Positions 8,161 to 17,356 of a DNA stretch of 64,000 nt are shown here, one piece after another. The translations under genes were made by a program, and so were the position numbers. Source of the stretch: Candidatus Peribacter sp. (GTDB lineage: Bacteria; Patescibacteriota; Gracilibacteria; Peribacterales; Peribacteraceae); assembly GCA_018652955.1 (NCBI GenBank), contig JABIBA010000009.1:62001-126000 (forward strand), in the 5' to 3' direction. Below the pieces are notes generated by a model. That model ran no database searches. It was given only the letters and a program-made list of their open reading frames with translations, and was not told where the DNA came from. The stretch's first letter is position 1, and every line of letters starts with the position of its first letter.

Positions 8161-8508
8161 ATGTTTGATCCAATGTCTGATCTTGCAAGTGGAGGATCTA
8201 TCACTGATGGTGATGATGATTCAACAGTTGCTTCTGATGATACTACGACAGCAGCACCAGCTGCTCGCGCACCACAGCAGAGATCTAGTGGTGGAAGCGG
8301 TGGTGGAAAGTTCGCAGATGAACTTCACTCTGTAGCGATTCACGCACGTCAGCGAACCTTTTACATCGATCTCAAGGAGAGTACGAATGGTAAGTTCTTC
8401 AAGGTATCCGAGAAGTCTCGCGGTGGCCAGAAGACTACTATCATGTTCGACTCAGAAGACCTCGAGCCATTTATTAAGGCTCTTGAGGAGATGAGAGAAT
8501 TCGTTTAG
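8161..8508 (+). CDS. PUR-domain (DUF3276-like) nucleic-acid-binding protein
   Basis: A 115-residue protein. The first 50 residues are acidic and low-complexity (DDDS, Thr/Ala runs, Gly-Ser-Gly). The rest is a single PUR repeat: HARQRTFYIDLKES, GKFFKVSEKSRG, TTIMFDSEDLEPFIKAL. Bacterial single-repeat PUR proteins dimerise and bind single-stranded DNA or RNA. I noticed no Shine-Dalgarno. A bidirectional terminator follows. Confidence 0.75.
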   Translation: MFDPMSDLASGGSITDGDDDSTVASDDTTTAAPAARAPQQRSSGGSGGGKFADELHSVAIHARQRTFYIDLKESTNGKFFKVSEKSRGGQKTTIMFDSEDLEPFIKALEEMREFV

Positions 8509-8517
8509 TCGAAATAC

Positions 8518-8550
8518 AAAAAGCGTTGAGCATGTCTCGGCGCTTTTTTT
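8518..8550. terminator. bidirectional intrinsic terminator
   Basis: AAAAAGCG pairs with CGCTTTTT around a 15-nt loop, giving a T-run in both directions. It serves the PUR gene (+) and the SLH protein gene (-), whose stop codon overlaps it. Confidence 0.75.
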
Positions 8551-9817
8551 ATATATCTAAATCATCTACGGGAATGATGTAACCGTTTACTCGTGGATTA
8601 CTAATCATCATAAATAGAACAATCTTCGCAGCTTCTGCACGGGTAATAGATTGTCCTGGACGGAACGTCCTGTCTTCGTATCCTTCTACAAACTCATACG
8701 TCAGTGCATTGTTTACATGTGGTTCGAACCAGTCTCCTAAGCGTACGTCAGAAAATCGGCCAGAGAAGTCTGCGTCATCATAAGGTTCTAACTTACTTGC
8801 TTCGAAAATAATCTTGAGCGCCTCTGCTCTATTGATAGGGGAATCTGCTCTAAATGTTCCATCGGTATATCCTTCTATGATACCAAGGTCGTACGCGGTA
8901 TAAATAATACGACGCTTAAGAGTGGCATCTTCTGTCTCTCGAGGACGCGGACCTCTGCGTACATCGGGGAAGCTAAATGTTCCACTGTCTACCGACTCAT
9001 CTGGTGTAATACAGTTTCCTAGCAATACTATTTTTAAGAGTTCGTATCGGCTTATTTCTTGGTTTGGTCTAAACATCGCTCCTTGCTGCGTCCAGTATCC
9101 GGAGATAATGCGTGGACCTTCTTCGGTTGCCTTTGTTTGTTGTAATGCTGCTACGTAGGACTTACTCCAGTGATCTTCTAGGTCATGAAGCACTTCAGTT
9201 GGGCCTGCGTGAAACAGGCATGGATTTTCGAGTGGGTCGTCACCTAGCTCTACTTCTTTTCCATCAAGAATTCCATCTTGGTCGGTGTCGGGGTCGTACA
9301 TATCAGTTCCTTCAATAAATTCTTCGAGGTTAGTAAGACCATCACCATCACTATCGAGTGATGCATCGGATCGCGTGTCTCTTTCGAGTTGATTCTCTAT
9401 TTCATACGCATCGGGTAGTCCATCGTTATCACTATCTTGTCGGTAGTTTTCATCTAAAGGAAAAGGATCGTCTCTATCATTGATGCTATCGGAGTCTGTA
9501 TCAGGGTTTGTTCTATCTGTTCCAATAATATCTTCTTGGATATTAGTTAACCCGTCATTATCCACGTCGTAGGTCATGTCATCACTTCTATCAAATGGGT
9601 TTCGACCTGCAGTAACTTCCGATCCATCTGCTTCACCTCCACCATCTGTGTCTGCGTTAAATGGATCTGTTTCTCCCGTATTTACGATGCCATCACCGTT
9701 CTTATCCTCCTCGGTATTTAGCAAACCATCTCCATCAACATCAGATTCATCAACTTGCGCGAAGCCAGAAATTGGCAATGCGATCAGCAGAAGTAGGACA
9801 AAAACTTTTTGATACAT
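8549..9817 (-). CDS. secreted Ca-binding (thrombospondin type 3-like) protein with C-terminal SLH domains
   Basis: A 422-residue exported protein. The start [21 protein letters not shown] is a clear signal peptide; the longer frame upstream runs back through fmt. The middle has many acidic DxDxDGL-type loops ([39 protein letters not shown]), as in thrombospondin type 3/EF-like Ca2+ repeats. The C-terminal third has three S-layer homology motifs ([40 protein letters not shown] and a degenerate first copy). It should bind secondary cell-wall polymer and sit on the surface. It starts 24 nt after fmt, with TATACT 14 nt upstream. Confidence 0.85.
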   Translation of the reverse strand: MYQKVFVLLLLIALPISGFAQVDESDVDGDGLLNTEEDKNGDGIVNTGETDPFNADTDGGGEADGSEVTAGRNPFDRSDDMTYDVDNDGLTNIQEDIIGTDRTNPDTDSDSINDRDDPFPLDENYRQDSDNDGLPDAYEIENQLERDTRSDASLDSDGDGLTNLEEFIEGTDMYDPDTDQDGILDGKEVELGDDPLENPCLFHAGPTEVLHDLEDHWSKSYVAALQQTKATEEGPRIISGYWTQQGAMFRPNQEISRYELLKIVLLGNCITPDESVDSGTFSFPDVRRGPRPRETEDATLKRRIIYTAYDLGIIEGYTDGTFRADSPINRAEALKIIFEASKLEPYDDADFSGRFSDVRLGDWFEPHVNNALTYEFVEGYEDRTFRPGQSITRAEAAKIVLFMMISNPRVNGYIIPVDDLDI

Positions 9818-9840
9818 GGGAGGGTGACGCCAGTATACCT

Positions 9841-10704
9841 TTAGGCATGCCCTCTGTGCCATGCCTGTCCTGTCATTGGAGTTTTTCCGGGTGGTTGTAA
9901 TCGAACAATGTGGAGATGAGTATCTTTGCATTGCACAGGAATAGACTCTTCAGTTTCTAATAATGATGTTTCTATAAGTTTTACATCTTGTCCTTCTAGA
10001 TGCATACGAACACCGGGCCATGGAACCAATGCTCGCACATGTCTGTGAATTTCTTCTGCTGATTGTGATGCGGGATCTACTTCACCCATTGTTCGTTTGA
10101 GTTTGTGGCACATTGTTACACCTTCTTCATCTTGTGCTTTTTCTGAAAGGGGATTTTTCAGTGTCTCAATAAGCAGTGCAGCTCCAGCTGAAGCAAGGGC
10201 GTCATGAAGAGCTTCGATAGTGGTGCTTTGCTCTAGGGGCAGTACTACTTGTGAAAGTATAGGGCCTGCATCTAATTTTTTTACCATTCGCTGAATAGTT
10301 ATTCCTGTTTGAGGGTCGGAAGCGAGTATCGCACTCTGCATTGGGCTTGCCCCTCTCCATCGAGGTAGAAGTGATGCATGAATATTTACCGGTGCAATCG
10401 ATGGTGCATCGAGAATGTCTTGTTTGAGGATTTGGCCGTAGGCAACCACGACGAGAAAATCGCAATCGAAGGTTTCTAGAGAGAGGGCATTGATATCCTC
10501 TGGCTGCTGTACTGCAATTCCTGCAGCAATAGCAGCTTTAGCTACGGGCGTTGGTAATATTTCCTGCTTCCTTCCTACGGGCTTATCTGGCTGAGAAATA
10601 ATCAATTTTACATCGAATGACTCGTCTGCAATGAGTGCGTTTAGGGAAGGAACCGCAAATTCAGGGGTTCCTGCAAAAATGATACTTATAGGAGTCTTGG
10701 ACAT
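9841..10704 (-). CDS. fmt: methionyl-tRNA formyltransferase
   Basis: A 287-residue enzyme that formylates initiator Met-tRNA. The N-terminal formyltransferase domain has [10 protein letters not shown] and the signature [16 protein letters not shown], with the catalytic Asn-His-Asp set visible as NIHAS and DAGPIL. The C-terminal OB-like domain is shorter than in E. coli. TATACT (complement of 10712-10717) ends 7 nt before the ATG, giving a leaderless mRNA if used. It is divergent from rbfA across two palindromes, and the SLH gene lies just downstream on the same strand. Confidence 0.95.
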   Translation of the reverse strand: MSKTPISIIFAGTPEFAVPSLNALIADESFDVKLIISQPDKPVGRKQEILPTPVAKAAIAAGIAVQQPEDINALSLETFDCDFLVVVAYGQILKQDILDAPSIAPVNIHASLLPRWRGASPMQSAILASDPQTGITIQRMVKKLDAGPILSQVVLPLEQSTTIEALHDALASAGAALLIETLKNPLSEKAQDEEGVTMCHKLKRTMGEVDPASQSAEEIHRHVRALVPWPGVRMHLEGQDVKLIETSLLETEESIPVQCKDTHLHIVRLQPPGKTPMTGQAWHRGHA

Positions 10705-10733
10705 TAGAAGGAGTATATCGGAAATTGGCTTGT

Positions 10734-10760
10734 AACTGTTAACAGTTCACAGTTAACTGT
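10734..10760. promoter_or_regulatory. twin palindromes between fmt and rbfA
   Basis: Two perfect palindromes sit one base apart: AACTGTTAACAGTT (10734-10747) and ACAGTTAACTGT (10749-10760). They share the core GTTAAC and lie in the divergent promoter region. The second overlaps a possible -10 (TTAACT, 10753-10758) for rbfA. They look like operator half-sites or a small hairpin. Confidence 0.55.
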
Positions 10761-10765
10761 CTTGT

Positions 10766-11092
10766 ATGGGAAAACGCCCTAAAATGCTGGCATCTGTGGT
10801 TCGGGAGGTTATTTCTCCTGTGCTTCATGAGTGTCCTAAGGCGTGCAAGATGGTATCGATTACTGAGGTGGAGGTATCCCAGGACTTCTCGTATGCCACG
10901 ATTTATATTTCAGCTCTCGAAGAGCCAGAGCGAGCCGTGCAGTTTCTAGAGGCTCGACTACCGGCTCTTAAAAGTACTCTTGGAAAAATTCATCGTAATC
11001 GTGTTCCAGATCTTCGGTTTCGGATCGATCCACGCATCGATCGTGGTAATAAGGTTGATGAATTATTAAAGAAAGAAAACAACGACGTATAA
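10766..11092 (+). CDS. rbfA: 30S ribosome-binding factor A
   Basis: A 108-residue KH-like protein that binds the 16S 5' helix during 30S maturation. The family pattern is clear: REVISPVL near the start, ITEVEVSQDFSYATIYIS, and the C-terminal RVPDLRFRIDPRIDRGNKVDELL. The start ATG 10766 is 5 nt after a palindrome. It is separate from infB/truB, with which rbfA is often linked elsewhere. Confidence 0.93.
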   Translation: MGKRPKMLASVVREVISPVLHECPKACKMVSITEVEVSQDFSYATIYISALEEPERAVQFLEARLPALKSTLGKIHRNRVPDLRFRIDPRIDRGNKVDELLKKENNDV

Positions 11093-11226
11093 AGCCTTCT
11101 TGCGTAGCAGTGCACATTTTCTGTCTGCAAAGTTCTCTCTTCATTTTGCAGTCACACATTACAAGAAGTTTTGCGCAATAGAGATCACTGAAGATTCTTG
11201 ATGTAAGGAAGTATCATTGTCTCCTT

Positions 11227-12198
11227 ATGTTGAATCTTGATGATATTCGCAAAAGCTCAGAACTCCTCTCGCGGGGGCAGCGATTGCTAGTCTTTTGTCA
11301 TGCGAATCCTGATGGAGATGCCGTTGGTGCGCTGCTTGGCATGAGCTTTTTGCTTGAGGCTGCGTATCCAGAGAAGCCAGTGATTATTCTCTGTAAAGAT
11401 GAACCGCCTGAGACACTGAAGTTTCTTCCAGGGACAGAGCGCATTACTCATGAGCCACGTATGCAAGAAGGTGATGTATTACTTTTCTTAGATTCTGCTG
11501 AACCAAAACTTACAGGATTGCATGAAAGCCACGCAGAACTTTTTGCCGACAATGTTCAGTCTATAAACATCGATCACCATCCAACGAATTCGAACTTCGC
11601 TCGTATCAATCTTATTGATCCGAATGCTGCATCCGCCTGTGAGATTGTCGCAATGATCGCAGATGTACTGGGTTGGGATATTACTTCTGATATTGCCACG
11701 TGTCTGCTTACAGGAGTGTACACAGACACAGGAGGCCTGCTACATAGCAATACTTCTGTGCAGGTATACAGAACGGTTGCACGCCTACTAAGGGCAGGTG
11801 CTGCGCAGCAAGAAATTGTGAAGCATGTTTTCCGCACGGCAAAACCTTCGACACTCAAGCTGTGGGGGAGAGTGCTCGAAAAGATCTCTATTACAGAGGA
11901 GGGTGGTGCTGTGTCTGCTGTTACTAAAGGAGACTTCGCAGCAACGGGTGCAGATTACAGCGAGCTGACAGGTGCTATCGATTACCTAAACGCAGTTCCT
12001 GGTATGCGCTTCTCTATGATTCTTTCCGAGCGAGATGGCCAAGTTAAGGGGTCGATTCGGACACTACGTGATGATGTGGATGTTGCAGAAATGGCAGGGA
12101 AGTTTGATGGTGGGGGGCACAAAAAAGCAGCCGGGTTTGCCTTACCGGGTAAGTTAAAATCAGAAGTACGCTGGAAGGTGGTCGAAGATGATTCCTAG
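11227..12198 (+). CDS. DHH/DHHA1 phosphoesterase (NrnA-like nanoRNase / pAp phosphatase)
   Basis: A 323-residue protein of the DHH family, which degrades short oligoribonucleotides, pAp or cyclic-dinucleotide products in the cytoplasm. Motif I is FCHANPDGDAVGALLG, motif III is INIDHHPTN, and the DHHA1 glycine motif is GGGHKKAAGF. The size fits NrnA rather than RecJ. TATCAT sits 9 nt before the start. It converges with the virB4-like gene, leaving only 3 nt between stop codons. The substrate cannot be assigned. Confidence 0.88.
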   Translation: MLNLDDIRKSSELLSRGQRLLVFCHANPDGDAVGALLGMSFLLEAAYPEKPVIILCKDEPPETLKFLPGTERITHEPRMQEGDVLLFLDSAEPKLTGLHESHAELFADNVQSINIDHHPTNSNFARINLIDPNAASACEIVAMIADVLGWDITSDIATCLLTGVYTDTGGLLHSNTSVQVYRTVARLLRAGAAQQEIVKHVFRTAKPSTLKLWGRVLEKISITEEGGAVSAVTKGDFAATGADYSELTGAIDYLNAVPGMRFSMILSERDGQVKGSIRTLRDDVDVAEMAGKFDGGGHKKAAGFALPGKLKSEVRWKVVEDDS

Positions 12199-12201
12199 AA
12201 G

Positions 12202-14472
12202 CTACTCTGGTTTCTTCTCGTTGCCTTCTTCTTTAGTAGGTTCTTCTTCTGGTTCAGGTTCAGGTTCAGGGATAGGCTCGTTAGCAGGATTATCGAGAAT
12301 CTCTTCTTTAGAAGGTGTGGCTTGTGTGAGAGTCGCTGCTGGAGATTGCGTAGGGTCTTGAGAGGGTTCTGCTGCAGGAGTGTCTGCTCCTTCTTCTGTT
12401 ATTTCATCTGCTAGGGCTTTCTCTGCTGCTTCTGTGACATCGTTTTCTCCTTTTTGCTCTGCTTCGACATTCTTTTTATCCTGTTCCTGCGCAGCCTCTT
12501 GCGCTGCTTTTTCAGCGTTTACTTCACCTGCACTATCGACACCCTTAGGGATAAGCTCTTCGCCAAGACGTTTCGCTTTCTCGTCTCGTTTTTTTGCTTC
12601 GCGAATAGCCAGCACTTCTTCTGGATTTGTTGTGATAATCAACTCTTCTTGTGGGCTTGCAACAATCTGAATTGCGACGTGTTTATTTCCTGCAAAGAAG
12701 AGACCCTGACCTACGTCGGAGTTGAGCAGTAGATACTTCTCACCATCGGTAAGGTAGAAAAGCTTCTGCAGATTATCTACAGCAGTAGGTGACTGCTTGA
12801 GGAGAATTTGCAGAGAGGCGTTGGTAATAATCGGTTTTCCAAAAGGGGAGTTCACGAAGTCTTCAACGTCCTGTGTAATGGTTGTAACTCCTAGGTAGTA
12901 CTTACGAGCACGTTTGATAAGACCGTAGAGGAATCTGGCAGAGTCATCGTATTGCATAAGGTTCCATGCCTCATCTACAACAAGGAATCGGCGCTTGAGA
13001 TCTGAACGAATACGGTTCCAGAGGAAGTTGAGAACAATGTACATCGCAATAGGACGTAGTTGATCTTCGAGGTCACGAATCTGGAACACGACCACCTGGT
13101 TTTCTAATTCTACATTTGTTGGTTGGTCGAAGAGTCCTGCGTAACTACCTTCAGTATATTTCTGAAGAGTCTTTGCCATGTTTTCTCCACCGTCGGTAGT
13201 CATGAGTACATCAACAAGGTGGTGCATAGTAGGTGGTTCTATATCACCAGCATTCTCTGTTGTCATATCAATACCTTTCAGTGCGTAGGTGTCCATGATA
13301 GCTTTGTCTAGGATACCGTCTTCAGACGGTGTGAGTGTCCCAAGCATAATCTTGAACAATCCATGTAGCGTGATTATTGCTGCACGTAATACTTCTCCTG
13401 CCTGCGCCTCTTCTCCACGAATGGCCTGCGGTAGATCGAACGGATTAATACGGAAGCTACTTTGAAGTGAGAGCGGAATAAATGTTCCACCTACGGTCTT
13501 ACAAAGGTCGACATATTCATTTTCCGGGTCGATAACAAACACCTCAGTACCAAACATCATTGCTCTGAGAATCTCGAGTTTTACAGCGAAAGATTTACCA
13601 GCACCAGATGTCGCGAACACTGTTGCATTTGCATTCGGAAGATCGAATCGATCGAAGATAACGAGCGAATCATTGTGACGGTTGATACCGTAGAGAATTC
13701 CATGGTCATCGGTAAGATCCGAAGAACTAAACGGAAAGCTAGTCGCCAAAGGTGACGTGTTCATGTTTCGGTTGATCTCTAGTTCATCAATGGCAAGCGG
13801 GAGTGTCGAAAGCCAACCGTGCTCCATCTGGAAGAACGCAGGCTTGCTGAGCACGAGCTTTCCTCCAAGGAGAGACTCTACATCTGTTTGTAGCTTTTTT
13901 AGCTTCTGCTCATCGTCTGCGTAGACTGTGACGTACATTCCGAACTGATAGAGCTTTTCTCTTCCACGAGCCAAGAGGTCACGGAGTTCTTCTGCATCTT
14001 GGAGAGCAGCTTCTAGTGACGGATCACGAACAATTCCACGCTGTTCTAAGATACGAATACTTGAGCGCATTTCTGCAACCTTCTTTCGTAGCATCTTCAT
14101 AATCGCCTTGTTATTACTTGGGTAGATGAAGTGCGTAATATCCATCTGAGCATCGAAGTTCACCGCTTGGCTCATCCAGTTGGGATAGATGTAGTTTGGC
14201 CAGTTGTAGACATAGAGCGTGCGAGCAAACTGATCGTTGAGCACGAGCTCCATTGGGTGCACTTCCATTCCGGCAGGTGCAATTAGATCAAGTGTCTTCT
14301 GGAGACCCTCTTCGTAGTAGCTAATTGCTTGCAACTCTTCTGAAGAGAGATTCCTTTTCTTTGCAGCCTTCAATGCATTTGTCGATTTCTTATGGAGACC
14401 CAAAAGATCATCGAACGCCTGCACAAGAAGTGAAGATGAGCTGGCCTTTGGTGGGGGAGTCTTCTGGTCCAT
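12202..14472 (-). CDS. VirB4/TraC-like type IV secretion ATPase with acidic C-terminal tail
   Basis: A 756-residue protein of the VirB4/TrbE ATPase family that powers type IV secretion or conjugative pili at the inner membrane. An N-terminal CagE/TrbE-VirB region (about residues 50-250) is followed by Walker A ATSGAGKS (K near 292) and Walker B FLVVDEAWN (near 500), then the motif TTITQDVEDF. The last 130 residues are a low-complexity Ala/Glu then Pro/Glu tail not typical of the family. TATAAT sits 11 nt before the start. No VirB1, B3, B8-B10 or B11 is nearby. With the pilin-like genes it suggests a reduced T4SS or a pilus system. Confidence 0.85.
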   Translation of the reverse strand: MDQKTPPPKASSSSLLVQAFDDLLGLHKKSTNALKAAKKRNLSSEELQAISYYEEGLQKTLDLIAPAGMEVHPMELVLNDQFARTLYVYNWPNYIYPNWMSQAVNFDAQMDITHFIYPSNNKAIMKMLRKKVAEMRSSIRILEQRGIVRDPSLEAALQDAEELRDLLARGREKLYQFGMYVTVYADDEQKLKKLQTDVESLLGGKLVLSKPAFFQMEHGWLSTLPLAIDELEINRNMNTSPLATSFPFSSSDLTDDHGILYGINRHNDSLVIFDRFDLPNANATVFATSGAGKSFAVKLEILRAMMFGTEVFVIDPENEYVDLCKTVGGTFIPLSLQSSFRINPFDLPQAIRGEEAQAGEVLRAAIITLHGLFKIMLGTLTPSEDGILDKAIMDTYALKGIDMTTENAGDIEPPTMHHLVDVLMTTDGGENMAKTLQKYTEGSYAGLFDQPTNVELENQVVVFQIRDLEDQLRPIAMYIVLNFLWNRIRSDLKRRFLVVDEAWNLMQYDDSARFLYGLIKRARKYYLGVTTITQDVEDFVNSPFGKPIITNASLQILLKQSPTAVDNLQKLFYLTDGEKYLLLNSDVGQGLFFAGNKHVAIQIVASPQEELIITTNPEEVLAIREAKKRDEKAKRLGEELIPKGVDSAGEVNAEKAAQEAAQEQDKKNVEAEQKGENDVTEAAEKALADEITEEGADTPAAEPSQDPTQSPAATLTQATPSKEEILDNPANEPIPEPEPEPEEEPTKEEGNEKKPE

Positions 14473-14588
14473 AAAATCTAATAATTATAGCACAAATTGA
14501 GGTTTTGCTCAATATATTGAACATCACCGAATACAATAAAGCTCCTTTCAGCTGAGGGGCGATTCTCTAGAATTGACAAATTATACTA

Positions 14589-15428
14589 CTAGTATAATTC
14601 GTACTTCTTTTGCAGAATGCTTGAACCTTTCTTTTTTCGCCAAGGCTTGCCTTCTTCGAGGATATTGAAGTCTACAATACCTGGTACATCTATTACACGC
14701 AGGCCAGCAATCAGAATTTCACGGTTGGCTTCTACTGCCTGAAGCCGTTTTACGATGACATCATGCAGTGTGTCAAAGCGCTTAATCATGTCATTAGTTT
14801 GGTCTTGAGTGGTCTTAATCTCAGCATGATCTGCATTGGCTACAGCTAGCTGTTGCTCAAGTTCTGAGGCCTGAGAGTAGTCTTGGTTTCTTAGTACCTC
14901 TCTTAATGAGCGTTCAAAATTTCGTGCGATATCTCTCTTTTCCTTCACTTCACCCTTCTGCTCTTTATTGAGAGAAGAAAGTTCTGTCATCTTTCTCTCA
15001 GCCAATATACCTACATTACGCAGTGATTGCGTATATGCATCAATTGCCTCTGAACGGTTAGAGCTACGGTTAAGTGCATCTACGACGTTCACTTGCAGTA
15101 TATCGCCTACCTCTCGGAGAAGTGAAAAGTTTTCATCAGATGTACTGTTGCTACTTCCTTTCATAATTTCTCCTAGGGATTTCATACCTTCTAAAGCACC
15201 TTGCACAGGAAGGAATACTCCTTGTGATGTATAAATACCGCTAAAGATACCAAGAACTCCACTAGGACGATTGTTTTGTACAGATCGTTTAGAAAGTATA
15301 TGCATTATTGAAACTGAAGTTTTTGCTCCACTTACATGCAACTCATTAGGTTCGCTGTCTCCACCACAAGCAGCCAGAAGGAGGCAGGGTAGTAGGGCAA
15401 CAGCAATTGTTGTATTTCGCAGTATCAT
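14589..15428 (-). CDS. predicted lipoprotein, coiled-coil
   Basis: A 279-residue protein with a lipoprotein signal peptide (VALLPCLLLAAC-GGD, lipobox LAAC). The mature part is largely helical and charged (KEQKGEVKEKRDIARNFE; repeated Leu/Glu spacing), probably coiled-coil. Two ATGs are adjacent; the second (15428) is exactly 6 nt after a consensus TATAAT, so I prefer it as a leaderless start. No family recognised. It lies upstream of the VirB4-like gene on the same strand, but each has its own promoter. Confidence 0.7.
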   Translation of the reverse strand: MILRNTTIAVALLPCLLLAACGGDSEPNELHVSGAKTSVSIMHILSKRSVQNNRPSGVLGIFSGIYTSQGVFLPVQGALEGMKSLGEIMKGSSNSTSDENFSLLREVGDILQVNVVDALNRSSNRSEAIDAYTQSLRNVGILAERKMTELSSLNKEQKGEVKEKRDIARNFERSLREVLRNQDYSQASELEQQLAVANADHAEIKTTQDQTNDMIKRFDTLHDVIVKRLQAVEANREILIAGLRVIDVPGIVDFNILEEGKPWRKKKGSSILQKKYELY

Positions 15429-15434
15429 CATAAT

Positions 15435-15440
15435 ATTATA
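15435..15440 (-). promoter_or_regulatory. -10 box of a leaderless promoter (lipoprotein gene)
   Basis: Consensus TATAAT on the minus strand, 6 nt before the second of two adjacent ATGs. Confidence 0.55.
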
Positions 15441-15490
15441 GTGTTTTTCGCGTTGAATAACAATAGAGTTCAGACTTTGAGTCTATGAGT

Positions 15491-15538
15491 ACAAAATGTG
15501 CACCGTCTATAGGGTGGACGATTGTGCATACATTTTGT
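15491..15538. other. imperfect long hairpin upstream of argS
   Basis: ACAAAATG pairs with CATTTTGT, then TGCAC with GTGCA after a 2-nt bulge, and CGTC with GACG after a 3-nt bulge. It lies about 130 nt before argS in a 237-nt gap. No T-run follows, so it is more like a regulatory or structural element than a terminator. Nothing else is recognised in this gap. Confidence 0.45.
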
Positions 15539-15665
15539 GTTCAAGACATGTACATAATCTGTATGCAAGATCAAATAATGTTTTCAAGTGGTAATGCACA
15601 TCAAAAGTGCTAGAGTTACAGTAAATTCGTGAGTAGCAGATTTGAACACTCGACCAATTTAATTC

Positions 15666-17354
15666 ATGTTTTCTTCCCTCTCTTCCACCGTCCAAAAAGC
15701 ACTCGAGGCGGAGTGCGGTATTGCTGACATTGTGGTGAATTGGGAGAGGCCTCAGGAGGCTGAAAATGGGGACCTTGCAACGCCGATTGCGATGAAGGTT
15801 TCAAAAGAAGCTGGAAAGAATCCAAAAGAGATTGCACAAGTGTTAGTTACTGCCCTGCAAGGTGAGGAGGAAGTAGAGAAGGTGGAGATTGCAGGACCTG
15901 GTTATGTCAATATCTGGTTGACCCCGGCAGCCCTCGTGGCCGCACTGGGGTCTACCAGCCAAGCATGTACGGCAAAGGTAAAGAGTGGCGCTCCGGTTAT
16001 TGTTGAATACTCACAGCCAAATATCGCAAAGCCTCTTGGGGCACATCACCTGCTTACAACACTTTTTGGGCAGGGGATTGCGAATATCTACGAACATCTA
16101 GGATACGAGACTATCAAATGGAACTATATGGGAGACTGGGGAACACAGTTCGGAAAGCTTTCCATCGCAGTAACAAAGTGGGGAGATGGTCGCATGGCTT
16201 CTGAATATTCTGTCGATGAGCTTTTGGAGTTATACGTAAAGTTTCACAATGAAGTAGAGAGCGATGACACTCTGGAAGATCAAGCTAGAGCTGAATTTAA
16301 AAAATTGGAAGACGGTGACGCCGAGCTTCGCGCATTTTGGGAAGATATTGTAAAGATTACGAAGTCTGCGCTTTCTGGTATTTATGATCAGCTTCACGTG
16401 TCATTCGATACAGATAAGAGCGAATCATTTTACGAAGACATGATGGAGCCCATTATTACAAAAGGAATTGCAGACGGTGTATTTACCGAAGGAGAAGGAG
16501 GATCGCTCATTGTTGAATTTCCAGAAGAAAGCAATATGCCTCCCTACCTTGTACGAAAAGGAGACGGAGCAACGCTCTATAGTACGCGAGACATTGCGCA
16601 GATGCAGTATCGCTTAGATGAGCTAAAACCTCAGGAGATTTTGATTGTTACAGATATCGCTCAGAAATTGCACTTCGAACAATTGGATGCGACATGTCAG
16701 CAACTTGGTTGGGATGTTTCTGGATTTACCAATGTCCTTGTTGGCCGCATGCGTTATGCAGATAAGTCGATGAGCACACGAAAAGGAAACGTACTTAAGC
16801 TAGAAGAGGTTCTTGCTGAAGCGGTAAAAAAAGCAGAAGAGAAAATCGCTGAGCATGGTGACCAGATTCAGTCTGATGATCCGGATGCGCTTGCAACAAT
16901 GATGGGTATCGGCGCGGTGTCCTATGGAATTGTGAGTCAGAACAGAAAACAAGACATTGTTTTCGACTGGGATAAGATGCTTAGCTTCGAAGGAAATAGT
17001 GCTCCATATATTCAGTACACACATGCAAGAGCACGCAGCGTTGTTGCAAAGGCAGGGGAGACAGGTGAGCCAAAAAGCATTGATAGTCTTACCAAGAAAG
17101 AACGTGGACTACTTAACACTCTTCTTAAATTTGATGGAGTGCTTAACGAAGCAAAAGAGGCACGAATGCCACACATACTTGCAAATTATTTATTTGAACT
17201 CTGTCAGAGTTTTAACACGTTTTATAACGACGAGTCTATCCTCAAAGCGGATGAGCCTGTCAGAAACTTACGTGTTTATATTACTGACCTTACGGCCGAC
17301 GTCTTAAAGGTAGGCGCTGGCCTTCTTACTATTTCTGTTCCAGACCGCATGTAA
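15666..17354 (+). CDS. argS: arginyl-tRNA synthetase
   Basis: A 562-residue class I synthetase. The N-terminal Add1 domain precedes PNIAKPLGAHHLLTT, where HHL stands in the HIGH position. NYMGDWGTQFGKL is the typical ArgRS segment, and STRKGN replaces KMSKS as often seen in ArgRS. The C-terminal DALR anticodon domain ends with VPDRM. The next gene follows after 2 nt, suggesting an operon. Confidence 0.96.
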   Translation: MFSSLSSTVQKALEAECGIADIVVNWERPQEAENGDLATPIAMKVSKEAGKNPKEIAQVLVTALQGEEEVEKVEIAGPGYVNIWLTPAALVAALGSTSQACTAKVKSGAPVIVEYSQPNIAKPLGAHHLLTTLFGQGIANIYEHLGYETIKWNYMGDWGTQFGKLSIAVTKWGDGRMASEYSVDELLELYVKFHNEVESDDTLEDQARAEFKKLEDGDAELRAFWEDIVKITKSALSGIYDQLHVSFDTDKSESFYEDMMEPIITKGIADGVFTEGEGGSLIVEFPEESNMPPYLVRKGDGATLYSTRDIAQMQYRLDELKPQEILIVTDIAQKLHFEQLDATCQQLGWDVSGFTNVLVGRMRYADKSMSTRKGNVLKLEEVLAEAVKKAEEKIAEHGDQIQSDDPDALATMMGIGAVSYGIVSQNRKQDIVFDWDKMLSFEGNSAPYIQYTHARARSVVAKAGETGEPKSIDSLTKKERGLLNTLLKFDGVLNEAKEARMPHILANYLFELCQSFNTFYNDESILKADEPVRNLRVYITDLTADVLKVGAGLLTISVPDRM

Positions 17355-17356
17355 TC

